12,397 bases of DNA. Source: Ruminococcus sp. Lineage in GTDB: Bacteria > Bacillota > Clostridia > Oscillospirales > Ruminococcaceae. Shown here piece after piece: positions 1-8,128 of this stretch. The notes beneath the pieces are model-generated. The model was given only the letters and a program-made list of their open reading frames with translations. It did not search any database and was not told where the DNA came from. Location of the stretch: positions 22,393-34,789 of the forward strand of contig JAAVHM010000037.1 of NCBI GenBank assembly GCA_014799675.1, written 5' to 3'. The translations under genes were made by a program, and so were the position numbers. Positions within the stretch are counted from its first letter, which is position 1. Each line of letters opens with the position of its first letter.

Positions 1-486
1 ACGTCGGATTTTGACGAGATTTACAGGCTTTACGCAAAATACGTGTACCGCTATCTTGCGGGGCTTTCCTCCTCGGAGCAGACCGCGGAGGAGCTTACTG
101 CCGAGACATTTTATCATGCGGTGAAAAACATCAACTCTTACAACAGCGAGTACAGTATGCCCGTGTGGTTAAAGTCCATAGCGAAAAATCTGTACATCGA
201 CTACTTGCGGAAAAAGGAGCGACAGAACGTCCCCATAGACGACATGGGGTTATCGGACGGCTCGGACGCGGTTCTGATACTGGAGGACAAGGAGCAGGCT
301 TTGAACGTCCACAAGGCTTTGCACACCCTTGAAGAGCCGTACAAGGAGGTCTTTTCCCTGCGGGTGTTCGGGGAGCTTTCTTTCAAAGAGATAGGAGGGC
401 TTTTCGGGAAATCTGACGGCTGGGCGCGGACTGTCTTTTTCAGAGCAAAAGAAAAAATCATTTGTAAAATGAACGAACAGGAGTGA
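1..486 (+). CDS. ECF-type RNA polymerase sigma factor, 5' end outside the window
   Basis: The reading frame is open from base 1 (translation begins TSDFDEIYRLYAKYVYRYL), so the start codon lies upstream; 161 residues are visible. The first part matches sigma-70 region 2: a DFDEIYRLY-like helix, then a hydrophobic/aromatic segment around residues 55-73 ending in DYLRKKER, which in the family binds the -10 element. The last 60 residues match region 4, with a helix-turn-helix of the form LRVFGELSFKEIGGLFGKS followed by WARTVFFRAKEKI. In this family such proteins redirect RNA polymerase to a small regulon when released by an anti-sigma factor. The next gene begins 5 bp after the stop and encodes a zinc-finger anti-sigma-like membrane protein, which fits a sigma/anti-sigma operon. 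The signal and target promoters cannot be read from this window. Confidence 0.9.
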   Translation, partial: TSDFDEIYRLYAKYVYRYLAGLSSSEQTAEELTAETFYHAVKNINSYNSEYSMPVWLKSIAKNLYIDYLRKKERQNVPIDDMGLSDGSDAVLILEDKEQALNVHKALHTLEEPYKEVFSLRVFGELSFKEIGGLFGKSDGWARTVFFRAKEKIICKMNEQE

Positions 487-491
487 TAACT

Positions 492-1616
492 ATGAAATGT
501 GAAATTATAAAAGACCTGCTTCCAGCATACTGCGACTGCGTTTGTTCCCTCGAAACTGCGGCGGAGATCGAACAGCACACCGCAAACTGCGAGAACTGCA
601 AAAAGCTTCTGGAGGACTATCGGAGCGACATAGAGCCGCTGAACAAGGCTGAACCCGAAAAGCCTTTCCGCAGGATAAAGCGGGGGATTTTCCGCAACAA
701 GTCCATTATTGCGGCACTAATATTAATATTGGTAATAGTGCTGTCCGTTGTGGGGTATCTCACCTACGGTCAGATAGTGCGGACGTACCACCCAAGCTTT
801 GAGACCATTATTTCGTCCCAAAAGGCGAAAAAAATTACTCAAAAATTCTGCGAGGGTGACATCGACTATGTTATGGATAATATTCAGATATATCAGACAG
901 GTGTTGCTTTATACACCACTGATGACGAAATAGAAGAATACTGTCGTTCCGTGCTTGCGGACTTTTATGAAAAATACCTTAAAGGCAAAGACCGACAGAT
1001 AAAAATTGACGATTTGCACAGCGGCTATGAATGCTATTGGTTTGACAATGAAAATGACCCTATGACTGTGATACAGATATACGATGGTGAAATAGGTATT
1101 TTCTCCCTTTACTTTTATGAACGCAGCGGCGGAAAATTTGTACTGAGATGCGCCGGTTACTGCACCGATTATATAGATAAATCAGATCAAGAAACGTTTA
1201 ACCTTGCACTCAATCCGATCGAACCGAGGGCAGATTGGGAAACAGCCATACTTAACAACTCCAGAGACCCCGAGCATTTCGGACTTATTACCGAATGGTT
1301 TACAGACAACCCCGAAGAAGAACGAATTTTAAGCGAAAACACTGCCGCCCTTATGGAAACTATGGAGTGTGAAAAGGCATATTATTCCGACTTCACGTTT
1401 GACGCTGAAAACAGCCGCTATCTTATAGATATGGGCTTCATCTTCCGAGAGAAATCAAGCGGCAAGCGGGTCGCCTACTACCGCACTTTAAAATTAACAG
1501 CTGCATTTACGTACTATAAATTTGAAATTCTCCCCGAATTCGAGCCTGTTATATTTGACGACGGAATAAGCGCGGAAAACCGTGAAAGGGTGGAAAACCT
1601 ATTTATTCTTAAATAA
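492..1616 (+). CDS. Membrane anti-sigma factor with N-terminal zinc-finger (zf-HC2-like) domain
   Basis: This 374-residue protein follows the sigma factor. The N-terminal cytoplasmic part has the anti-sigma zinc motif H29-x3-C33-x2-C36 with Cys3 as a likely fourth ligand, typical of ZAS/zf-HC2 proteins that hold an ECF sigma factor inactive. A basic stretch (residues 60-70) precedes one hydrophobic membrane helix at about 71-92. The remaining 280 residues would be outside the cell and rich in aromatic and acidic residues; I do not recognise this sensor-like domain. I chose ATG 492 because AGGAG at 479-483 lies 8 nt upstream. A GTG at 483 overlaps the sigma stop codon and would sit inside that ribosome binding site. 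The coupling suggests membrane-signal control of the sigma factor, which is inference. The gene ends just before a strong terminator. Confidence 0.85.
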   Translation: MKCEIIKDLLPAYCDCVCSLETAAEIEQHTANCENCKKLLEDYRSDIEPLNKAEPEKPFRRIKRGIFRNKSIIAALILILVIVLSVVGYLTYGQIVRTYHPSFETIISSQKAKKITQKFCEGDIDYVMDNIQIYQTGVALYTTDDEIEEYCRSVLADFYEKYLKGKDRQIKIDDLHSGYECYWFDNENDPMTVIQIYDGEIGIFSLYFYERSGGKFVLRCAGYCTDYIDKSDQETFNLALNPIEPRADWETAILNNSRDPEHFGLITEWFTDNPEEERILSENTAALMETMECEKAYYSDFTFDAENSRYLIDMGFIFREKSSGKRVAYYRTLKLTAAFTYYKFEILPEFEPVIFDDGISAENRERVENLFILK

Positions 1617-1640
1617 GTTTATCAAACAAAACCACAAAAA

Positions 1641-1667
1641 CGGCGTTTCCCAAATCGGGAAACGCCG
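1641..1667. terminator. Bidirectional rho-independent terminator between the anti-sigma gene and tuf
   Basis: There is a perfect 11-bp stem, CGGCGTTTCCC (1641-1651) pairing with GGGAAACGCCG (1657-1667), around a 5-nt loop. On the minus strand the stem is followed directly by TTTTTG, a strong terminator for tuf. On the plus strand it is followed by CATATTTTTG, serving the anti-sigma gene. It lies between two convergent genes. Confidence 0.93.
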
Positions 1668-1703
1668 CATATTTTTGTTTATATATTTCCGTATAACAGC
1701 CGC

Positions 1704-2906
1704 TTATTCATTGATAGCTGTAACAACGCCTGAACCTACTGTACGTCCGCCCTCACGGATAGCGAAACGGAGTCCCTCCTCAATAGCGATAGGAGTGATA
1801 AGCTCAACGTCCATAGTTACGTTATCACCAGGCATACACATTTCCTTGTCAGCAGGAAGTGAGATAACGCCTGTAACGTCTGTTGTTCTGAAATAGAACT
1901 GAGGTCTGTAGTTGTTGAAGAAAGGAGTATGACGTCCGCCCTCTTCCTTCTTCAGAACGTAAACCTGACCCTTAAACTTAGTGTGGGGGTGGATAGAGCC
2001 GGGCTTACAAAGAACCTGTCCTCTTTCGATGTCAGTTCTCTGAACACCACGGAGGAGTGCGCCGATGTTGTCGCCAGCCTCTGCGTAGTCAAGGATCTTT
2101 CTGAACATCTCGATACCTGTAACAACTGTCTTGTCCTTTTCGTCCTTAAGACCAACGATCTCAACTTCGTCGCCTGTCTTGAGCTGACCTCTTTCAACTC
2201 TACCTGTAGCAACAGTACCACGACCTGTGATAGTGAATACGTCCTCAACAGGCATAAGGAAAGGAAGATCTGCCTTTCTGTCGGGAGTAGGAATATAGTC
2301 GTCAACAGCGTCCATAAGCTTCTGAATGCACTCGTAAACGGGGTCTGCGGGATCCTTGGAAGAAGAATCAAGAGCCTTGAAAGCAGAACCGATGATGATA
2401 GGTGTGTCATCGCCGGGGAACTCGTACTTGTCAAGAGTCTCACGGATATCCATTTCAACAAGCTCAAGAAGCTCGGGGTCGTCAACCTGATCAGCCTTGT
2501 TCATGAAAACAACGATGTAGGGAACGCCAACCTGACGAGCAAGAAGCAAGTGCTCCTTAGTCTGAGCCATAGGACCGTCAGTGGAAGCAACAACGAGGAT
2601 AGCGCCGTCCATCTGAGCAGCACCTGTGATCATGTTCTTAACGTAGTCGGCATGACCCGGGCAGTCAACGTGAGCATAGTGACGCTTGTCAGTCTCGTAC
2701 TCAACGTGAGCAGTGTTGATCGTGATACCTCTTTCTCTTTCCTCGGGAGCCTTGTCGATGTTAGCATAGTCCTCAAACTGTGCCTGACCCTTGAGGGAGA
2801 GGTACTTTGTGATAGCAGCGGTAAGAGTTGTCTTACCGTGGTCAACGTGACCGATAGTACCAATATTAACGTGGGGTTTTGTTCTTTCAAATTTAGCCTT
2901 TGCCAT
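1704..2906 (-). CDS. tuf: Translation elongation factor Tu
   Basis: This is full-length EF-Tu (400 residues; the family is about 394-400). It is the GTPase that delivers aminoacyl-tRNA to the ribosomal A site. The P-loop GHVDHGKT is at 19-26, the switch I sequence RGITINTAH at about 59-67, DCPGH at 81-85 and NKAD at 136-139. The usual SALKAL of the fifth motif reads SAFKAL here. Beta-barrel domains 2 and 3 follow, ending in GSGVVTAINE. The start at 2906 (MAKAKFERTK) is fixed by homology and by an AAGGAGG site at 2916-2922. The frame is open further upstream to 3278, but that extension crosses the tuf promoter and fusA and is not coding. tuf is the last gene of the str operon and also has its own promoter at 2956-2984. 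It ends at a strong terminator. Confidence 0.98.
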   Translation of the reverse strand: MAKAKFERTKPHVNIGTIGHVDHGKTTLTAAITKYLSLKGQAQFEDYANIDKAPEERERGITINTAHVEYETDKRHYAHVDCPGHADYVKNMITGAAQMDGAILVVASTDGPMAQTKEHLLLARQVGVPYIVVFMNKADQVDDPELLELVEMDIRETLDKYEFPGDDTPIIIGSAFKALDSSSKDPADPVYECIQKLMDAVDDYIPTPDRKADLPFLMPVEDVFTITGRGTVATGRVERGQLKTGDEVEIVGLKDEKDKTVVTGIEMFRKILDYAEAGDNIGALLRGVQRTDIERGQVLCKPGSIHPHTKFKGQVYVLKKEEGGRHTPFFNNYRPQFYFRTTDVTGVISLPADKEMCMPGDNVTMDVELITPIAIEEGLRFAIREGGRTVGSGVVTAINE

Positions 2907-2955
2907 TGGAAATTTCCTCCTTATAAATAATATAACGAATATACTTACAAATTCT

Positions 2956-2984
2956 ATTTTAACAGATTTGATAAAATATTGCAA
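2956..2984 (-). promoter_or_regulatory. Sigma-A-type promoter for tuf
   Basis: On the minus strand, a -35 box TTGCAA (2979-2984) and a -10 box TAAAAT (2956-2961) are separated by 17 nt. A TG one base before the -10 makes it an extended -10. The predicted transcript starts near 2949, about 43 nt before the tuf start codon. It lies in the fusA-tuf gap, where no terminator is visible, so tuf is probably read both from here and from the operon promoter. Confidence 0.7.
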
Positions 2985-3009
2985 GTGTTTTTTATAAATT
3001 TTTACAATT

Positions 3010-5094
3010 TTAGTCCGAATTCTTATTTCTGGTAGACATGATCTTCTCAGCGATAGATCTCGGAACTTCGATATAGCTGTGGGGTTCCATAGTGTACTGA
3101 CCACGACCCTGCGTCTTTGAACGGAGGTCGTTTGAGTAACCGAACATCTCGGAGAGAGGAACAAGAGCGTCAACCTGTGCTGTGCCGTTGTTTGTTTCCT
3201 GACCGAGGATCTGTCCGCGGCGAGCGTTGAGATCGCCGATAACTGTACCCATATAGTCGTCGGGAACGATAGCCGCAACTTTCATGATAGGCTCGAGAAT
3301 ACAAGCGTCAGCCTTTCTCATAGCTTCCTTGAACGCCATAGAACCAGCGATCGAGAACGCCATTTCGGAAGAGTCGACCTCGTGGTACGAACCGTCGTAA
3401 AGAGTTACCTTAACGTCAACTACCTGATAGCCTGCAAGTACGCCCGCCTTCATTGCGCCCTGGATACCCTTGTCAACAGCGGGAATGTATTCCTTAGGAA
3501 TAGCGCCGCCCACAACGTTGTTGATAAACTCGTATCCCTTACCGGACTCGTTAGGCTCGACCTTGATCTTAACATGACCGTACTGACCTTTACCACCCGA
3601 CTGACGAGCGCATTTGTGGTCAACATCGGCAAGCTTCTTGATAGTTTCCTTGTAAGCAACCTGAGGCGCGCCGACATTAGCCTCGACCTTGAACTCACGG
3701 AGGAGACGGTCTACGATAATATCAAGGTGCAATTCACCCATACCTGCGATAATGGTCTGACCAGTTTCCTCGTCTGTCCATGTTCTGAATGTGGGGTCTT
3801 CCTCAGCAAGCTTTGCAAGACCGATACCCATTTTCTCCTGACCTGCCTTAGTCTTAGGCTCGATAGCAAGCTGGATAACAGGCTCGGGGAATTCCATGGA
3901 TTCGAGAATAACGGGAGATTTGGGGTCGCAGAGAGTGTCGCCCGTAGTTGTATTCTTCAAACCAACACAAGCAGCGATATCGCCTGCATAACAGGTCTCG
4001 ATATCCTTTCTGTGGTTGGAGTGCATCTGAAGGATACGTCCCATTCTTTCGTTGTTGTCCTTAGTAGCGTTGAGGACAGTTGCGCCTGCGTCAACAGTAC
4101 CCGAGTAAACTCTGAAGTAGCAAAGCTTACCGACAAATGGGTCGGTTGCGATCTTGAACGCAAGAGCCGCAAAAGGCTCGCTGTCGGAAGAAGGTCTCTC
4201 AACTTCCTCGTCTGTCTCGGGGTCAACGCCCTTGATAGCGGGAACGTCCAGCGGTGAGGGCATATAGTCAACGATAGCGTCAAGGAGCTTCTGTACGCCC
4301 TTGTTCTTATAGGAAGTACCGCAAGTCACGGGAACCATTTCGTTGGCGATAGTCGCCTTACGGATACACTTCTTGATCTCGTCGATAGTCAGCTCTTCGC
4401 CGCCCAGATATTTTTCCATGATATCGTCGTCCTGCTCGGCAACAGCCTCAAGGAGCTTCTCATGGTATTCGTTTGCCTTGTCAGCCATATCTGCGGGAAT
4501 TTCCTCCACGCGGATATCCTTTCCAAGGTCGTCGTAATAAACGTATGCTTTCATTTCAACCAGGTCGATGATACCCTTGAAGCTGTCCTCGCTTCCGATA
4601 GGGAGCTGAATGGGAACAGCGTTACATTTAAGTCTTTCAAGCATCATATCAACAACGTGATAGAAATCGGCGCCCATAATGTCCATCTTATTTACATAAG
4701 CCATACGGGGAACCTTATAGTTGTTAGCCTGTCTCCAAACGGTTTCGGATTGAGGCTCAACACCGCCCTTTGCACATAAAACAGTTACAGAACCGTCAAG
4801 AACTCTGAGTGAACGCTCAACCTCTACTGTAAAGTCAACGTGGCCGGGAGTGTCAATAATATTGATCCTATGACCCGCCCAGTGCGCCGTGGTAGCAGCG
4901 GAGGTAATTGTAATACCTCTTTCCTGCTCCTGCGCCATCCAGTCCATTGTCGCAGAACCTTCGTGAGTTTCACCGATCTTATGGTTTACACCTGTATAGA
5001 ACAGGATACGCTCGGTGGTAGTGGTTTTACCTGCGTCAATGTGAGCCATTATACCAATATTTCTTGTTTGTTCAAGTGAACAATCTCTTGGCAT
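3010..5094 (-). CDS. fusA: Translation elongation factor G
   Basis: This is full-length EF-G (694 residues; the family is about 690-705). It is the GTPase that drives tRNA-mRNA translocation and, with ribosome recycling factor, helps split ribosomes. The P-loop AHIDAGKT is at 17-24, followed by the switch region ERGITITSAATT, DTPGHVDFT and the base-recognition motif NKMD. The C-terminal domains carry GMGELHLDI and GRRGQ-like segments (here ARRGQILG). The start at 5094 (MPRDCSLEQ) is preceded by GGAGG at 5103-5107 with 8-nt spacing. A longer frame from 5109 would start inside that ribosome binding site (ATGGAGG) and is rejected. It lies between rpsG (70-nt gap) and tuf (103-nt gap) in the classical str operon order. 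No mutation of note was seen by eye. Confidence 0.98.
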   Translation of the reverse strand: MPRDCSLEQTRNIGIMAHIDAGKTTTTERILFYTGVNHKIGETHEGSATMDWMAQEQERGITITSAATTAHWAGHRINIIDTPGHVDFTVEVERSLRVLDGSVTVLCAKGGVEPQSETVWRQANNYKVPRMAYVNKMDIMGADFYHVVDMMLERLKCNAVPIQLPIGSEDSFKGIIDLVEMKAYVYYDDLGKDIRVEEIPADMADKANEYHEKLLEAVAEQDDDIMEKYLGGEELTIDEIKKCIRKATIANEMVPVTCGTSYKNKGVQKLLDAIVDYMPSPLDVPAIKGVDPETDEEVERPSSDSEPFAALAFKIATDPFVGKLCYFRVYSGTVDAGATVLNATKDNNERMGRILQMHSNHRKDIETCYAGDIAACVGLKNTTTGDTLCDPKSPVILESMEFPEPVIQLAIEPKTKAGQEKMGIGLAKLAEEDPTFRTWTDEETGQTIIAGMGELHLDIIVDRLLREFKVEANVGAPQVAYKETIKKLADVDHKCARQSGGKGQYGHVKIKVEPNESGKGYEFINNVVGGAIPKEYIPAVDKGIQGAMKAGVLAGYQVVDVKVTLYDGSYHEVDSSEMAFSIAGSMAFKEAMRKADACILEPIMKVAAIVPDDYMGTVIGDLNARRGQILGQETNNGTAQVDALVPLSEMFGYSNDLRSKTQGRGQYTMEPHSYIEVPRSIAEKIMSTRNKNSD

Positions 5095-5116
5095 AATATT
5101 TTCCTCCATTTTTTAA

Positions 5117-5178
5117 GTCCCCAAAGGGAACTGTCACGCTGCATTACCGAATAGTAATGTATTATTACCAACGGTAAT
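5117..5178 (-). other. Three small hairpins at the rpsG-fusA junction
   Basis: Three stem-loops are packed together. GTCCCC(AAA)GGGAAC at 5117-5131 contains one G-T mismatch or wobble, depending on strand. CATTAC(6 nt)GTAATG is at 5142-5159. ATTACC(AAC)GGTAAT at 5164-5178 includes the rpsG stop codon. None is followed by a T-run, so they are not terminators for the minus-strand message. The first sits about 9 nt upstream of the fusA ribosome binding site and might affect fusA translation or mRNA processing; that is inference. Confidence 0.4.
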
Positions 5179-5635
5179 GTGCGAAAGCCTTGTTAGCCTC
5201 AGCCATCTTGTGAGTATCCTCACGCTTTTTGCAAGCGCCGCCGAGACCGTTTGTAGCGTCGATAATTTCAGCAGCAAGTCTTTCCTTCATAGTTCTTTCG
5301 CTTCTTGCTCTGGAATAAGTGGTAAGCCATCTCAGACCGAGAGTCTGCTTTCTTTCGGGTCTTACCTCCATAGGAACCTGATATGTGGAACCGCCCACAC
5401 GTCTTGCCTTTACTTCAAGCAGCGGCATGATATTTTCAAGAGCCTGCTCGAACACTTCGAGCGCGTCCTTGCCTGTCTTTTCGGCAACGATCTCGAATGC
5501 GTCGTATACTATCTTCTGGGCAACGCCCTTCTTACCGTCAAGCATAATGTTGTTGATAAGACGGGTTACCACCTCGGAATTGTAAACAGGATCGCACAAA
5601 ACCTCACGTTTTGCAATATTACCTCTTCTTGGCAC
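5165..5635 (-). CDS. rpsG: Small ribosomal subunit protein S7 (uS7)
   Basis: The protein is 156 residues, the usual bacterial length. It begins MPRRGNIAKREVLCDPVYNS and ends in FAHYRW, both characteristic of S7. It contains LINNIMLDGKKGVAQ and the RRVGGSTYQVPMEVRPER core that contacts 16S rRNA. S7 nucleates assembly of the 30S head and lies near the mRNA exit. The start is a GTG at 5635, supported by GGAGG at 5644-5648 with 8-nt spacing and by exact agreement with the family start; an ATG-initiated extension to 5692 has no support. In E. coli S7 represses its own operon by binding the rpsL-rpsG spacer. Here that spacer is 289 nt long, so a similar control is possible but not shown. Confidence 0.97.
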   Translation of the reverse strand: MPRRGNIAKREVLCDPVYNSEVVTRLINNIMLDGKKGVAQKIVYDAFEIVAEKTGKDALEVFEQALENIMPLLEVKARRVGGSTYQVPMEVRPERKQTLGLRWLTTYSRARSERTMKERLAAEIIDATNGLGGACKKREDTHKMAEANKAFAHYRW

Positions 5636-5924
5636 AATTCTTCCCTCCTTCATATAAATGCTATCATAGGTACTCGTCCCCTGCCGGAGCAAAATATAAA
5701 ATTAACTTAACCGTTCAGCTTTAAGAAGCAAGAAGCAAGAATAATTGCTTCCGCAGTATGCCCTTACGCCTTGTTAAAATAATTTTACCGCTTGTCACAA
5801 AACAGGGACACGCACCGAACCAATGCAGAGGTGTTCATAATATATATTAAAGAAACACTCCGCACGAATCGTAATGCGGTTTTCATTGAGTCTACAAATT
5901 TTTAGGACATTCCAGCAATAAGTT
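5636..5924 (-). other. Long AT-rich rpsL-rpsG spacer
   Basis: This 289-nt stretch separates two genes that usually lie much closer. No coding sequence is convincing in it. It holds a weak hairpin (CCGCA 5860-5864 with TGCGG 5875-5879), a hairpin GAAGCAA/TTGCTTC around 5725-5751 overlapping a short direct repeat AGAAGCA, and the AT-rich near-palindrome GTTAAAATAATTTTAC (5773-5788). I see no clear promoter or terminator for the minus-strand operon. By analogy with E. coli it could be a long regulatory leader for rpsG, but no specific S7-binding fold was identified. Confidence 0.4.
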
Positions 5925-6350
5925 TTACTTAGCTGCGCCTGCCTTAGGCTTCTTAGCGCCGTACTTGGAACGAGCCTGATTTCTCTTGGCAACGCCCTGT
6001 GCGTCCAGCGTACCTCTGATGATGTGATAACGCACACCGGGGAGGTCCTTAACACGTCCGCCTCTGATAAGAACAACGGAGTGCTCCTGAAGGTTATGAC
6101 CGATACCGGGGATATAAGCCGTTACTTCAGTACCGTTTGTAAGTCTTACTCTGGCAATTTTTCTCATAGCGGAGTTAGGCTTCTTAGGTGTAGCGGTTCT
6201 TACAGCAGTGCAAACGCCTCTCTTCTGGGGTGAGCTCTGGTCGATAGCGATCTTCTTCTTGGCATTGTAGCCCTTCTGGAGAGCAGGAGCCGTAGATTTC
6301 TTTTCGAGAACAGTTCTTCCCTTACGAACTAACTGGTTAAAGGTTGGCAT
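5925..6350 (-). CDS. rpsL: Small ribosomal subunit protein S12 (uS12)
   Basis: The protein is 141 residues and starts MPTFNQLVRKGR, as in Gram-positive S12; the length fits Firmicutes, which carry an insertion relative to E. coli. The decoding-centre segments TPKKPNSA (about 54-61) and GGRVKDLPGVRYH (97-109) are intact. Lys56 and Lys101, sites where streptomycin-resistance substitutions are known in Bacillus numbering, are both the wild-type lysine, so no such resistance is predicted. The Asp in VKDLPG is the residue modified by RimO in some bacteria. GAAAGGAG at 6358-6365 lies 7 nt before the ATG. This is the first gene of the str operon, read from the consensus promoter at 6415-6443 with a leader of about 58 nt. 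Confidence 0.97.
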   Translation of the reverse strand: MPTFNQLVRKGRTVLEKKSTAPALQKGYNAKKKIAIDQSSPQKRGVCTAVRTATPKKPNSAMRKIARVRLTNGTEVTAYIPGIGHNLQEHSVVLIRGGRVKDLPGVRYHIIRGTLDAQGVAKRNQARSKYGAKKPKAGAAK

Positions 6351-6414
6351 ATTTTTTCTCCTTTCTTCAAATATTTATGTTCAAACGTCTATGCAGACAT
6401 TAACACACCTAAAT

Positions 6415-6443
6415 ATTATACACGCAAAAAAACTGTTTGTCAA
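6415..6443 (-). promoter_or_regulatory. Perfect consensus promoter of the str operon
   Basis: On the minus strand TTGACA (6438-6443) and TATAAT (6415-6420) are separated by exactly 17 nt, the ideal sigma-A arrangement. Transcription should start near 6408, about 58 nt upstream of rpsL. Such strength fits a ribosomal and elongation-factor operon. Confidence 0.92.
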
Positions 6444-6538
6444 GCATTTTGAACAAATTTTCCCGTAAAATTTCTATACTTGGTAAATTTGTATCAATAT
6501 GTATGGCAAACAGTAAAAAAATATGCTCATTTTGTCGT

Positions 6539-6554
6539 AATATATACATAATTA
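6539..6554. repeat. 16-bp direct repeat, copy A, at the lipoprotein stop codon
   Basis: AATATATACATAATTA occurs here and, in the same orientation, at 8129-8144. The two copies bracket the lipoprotein gene: this one contains the stop codon, and the other overlaps the -10 box of its promoter. The sequence is AT-rich, so chance is possible. Confidence 0.5.
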
Positions 6555-8105
6555 CGCTATCGGCACCCGCTTATCTTCGGAAATATCCCAATAAACCTTT
6601 GCGCCGTCATTGTCGGTATACAAAATATACTCCCTGCCCAACTCGTAAGACTTAAAATCAAATGTCGGGTCTACATTAAGCTCCGCAAGTTCTTTTGTAT
6701 TCCCGCCCTCAAGTCTGCAAAGGGTCTTTCCTGTGTTTATCCACGAATACCGTCCGCTTTCGTCAGGTCCGCCGACGCTTGTCTGGAAGTAGATTTCCTT
6801 TCCGTCATAGGACACGTCGGGGTGATTGGCATTGACCGGCAGCTCCGTTTCCTCAAACTTCCCGTCCGCTGTAATACAGCCGAATTTCTGCCACTTAATA
6901 AAATTCGCATAGACCCAAAGCGCGCCGTCTATATATCTGCACGCCTCGATATTCTGCGCGTCTGTAAGCTCCGAGGGAAGCCTGATAGTCTCGGTTTTCC
7001 CCGTTTCCGCCCTGTATATATAGTAATCCTCCGTTTTATTTGTAATAATTTCATTTTCCTCCTCGGAAGCCTCAGAGTCTATCTCCTCGCCCCGCCATGC
7101 CGCGCAGAAGCCGCCGTTTTCGTCCTCGAAAAAATAAACCGGCTGATAACCCGTATAAAAATCACCTGCCGCTTTTCCGTCGGGGCTTACCGAACAAAAG
7201 CGATTGCTGTCTCTGTCGGTCTCCATGTAAGAGCCGTGGTAAGAATAGTACACCACATCGTCATAGACTGCAATATCGTCCAAAGAATAATTCGATTCAT
7301 CGGAAAATCCCACAAGCTCCTTTTTGTTTTTTCCGTCAAGATCGACCCTGTAAAGGCTGTTCCTATCGTCGTTATACGCGCGGTAATAAATGTAATTCGG
7401 GCTTACAAGGGGGAAATTGATCTCCTCGTCGCTGTCGAAAACCTTTTCGTCAATATCTCCGCTGCGGCTTATTCGGCGCAGAGACTTTTCTTCTTTATTA
7501 TAGTAATATATCCAATTCCCCTGCACTCTTGAAGCGCGGTGGCTGTAGGTGTATATCTTTGCGATATCCGACATTTTTCCCGTGCTGCCGTCGGGAAGCT
7601 TCGCCGCAATGCCGTAGATGTATTTAGTATCGGGAACAAGTCTTTTGTCATTGCAGGCTGTTCCGCTAATCTCGCCGTATTCCTCAAAAACACTCCCCTG
7701 CTTATTATAAAGATAAAGCATATATGAGGACGTGCCGTCAACCGCTGTCCATGTCAGCCTGTTGGTCTCGCAGTCAATGTTTGAAGCTGTCAATACGGGT
7801 ATTTCGGAAGCCGCCGCAGGCTTTTCGGACGATACTGTCAGGGAAATTTCCCTCTCCGTGACCGTTGTCTCCGTCTTAGTCTCGGTATCTAATTCTGTGT
7901 TTTCTTCGGAAGCTTCAGTAATGCTTTTTTCTGTAACTGTTCCCACATTTTCCGATATTTCAGATGTTTCCGTCACATTGTCAGTCTCATAAACGGAACT
8001 GTCGGAATAGTCGGCGGAAATCACAGCCTCGCCATTATCTTCCGAACCGCAGGAGCAAAGCAGTATTCCACAAAGAATAAACACCGCAGCCACAACTTTT
8101 TTCAT
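6552..8105 (-). CDS. Secreted lipoprotein with FN3-like domain and propeller-like repeats
   Basis: The 517-residue protein has an N-terminal lipoprotein signal: MKK, a hydrophobic core, then L16-C17-S18-C19, with Cys19 as the likely lipidated residue. Residues 22-95 are a Ser/Thr/Glu-rich linker. Residues about 100-188 look like a fibronectin type III fold (LTWTAVDGTSSYMLYLY ... YGIAAKLPDGSTG). The rest contains repeated beta-strand units such as NWIYYYNKEEKSLRRI and NYIYYRAYNDDRNSLYRV, resembling DUF5050/propeller-type repeats seen in clostridial surface proteins. It would sit on the outer face of the membrane; its ligand is unknown. The start at 8105 has GGAGAG at 8113-8118 with 7-nt spacing; an ATG at 8120 lies inside that site. 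A consensus promoter lies upstream. No clear terminator follows, only a weak CGTAAT/ATTACG stem at the stop. Confidence 0.8.
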   Translation of the reverse strand: MKKVVAAVFILCGILLCSCGSEDNGEAVISADYSDSSVYETDNVTETSEISENVGTVTEKSITEASEENTELDTETKTETTVTEREISLTVSSEKPAAASEIPVLTASNIDCETNRLTWTAVDGTSSYMLYLYNKQGSVFEEYGEISGTACNDKRLVPDTKYIYGIAAKLPDGSTGKMSDIAKIYTYSHRASRVQGNWIYYYNKEEKSLRRISRSGDIDEKVFDSDEEINFPLVSPNYIYYRAYNDDRNSLYRVDLDGKNKKELVGFSDESNYSLDDIAVYDDVVYYSYHGSYMETDRDSNRFCSVSPDGKAAGDFYTGYQPVYFFEDENGGFCAAWRGEEIDSEASEEENEIITNKTEDYYIYRAETGKTETIRLPSELTDAQNIEACRYIDGALWVYANFIKWQKFGCITADGKFEETELPVNANHPDVSYDGKEIYFQTSVGGPDESGRYSWINTGKTLCRLEGGNTKELAELNVDPTFDFKSYELGREYILYTDNDGAKVYWDISEDKRVPIA

Positions 8106-8128
8106 TACAATTCTCTCCATTATAACAA

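Noticed and set aside
1582..1896. Plus-strand open frame spanning the anti-sigma end and tuf end
   Set aside because: It crosses the bidirectional terminator and the tuf antisense strand; no start signal.
1929..2930. Long plus-strand open frame of 333 codons antisense to tuf
   Set aside because: It is a mirror of the highly biased codon use of tuf; the product is low-complexity Ser/Val/Leu-rich and has no ribosome binding site or family resemblance.
2907..3278. N-terminal extension of tuf
   Set aside because: It runs back through the tuf promoter and into fusA in another frame; canonical EF-Tu starts at MAKAKFERTK with a strong ribosome binding site.
3382..4257. Plus-strand open frame of 291 codons antisense to fusA
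   Set aside because: Same cause: it lies entirely within fusA, whose sense-strand protein is fully conserved.
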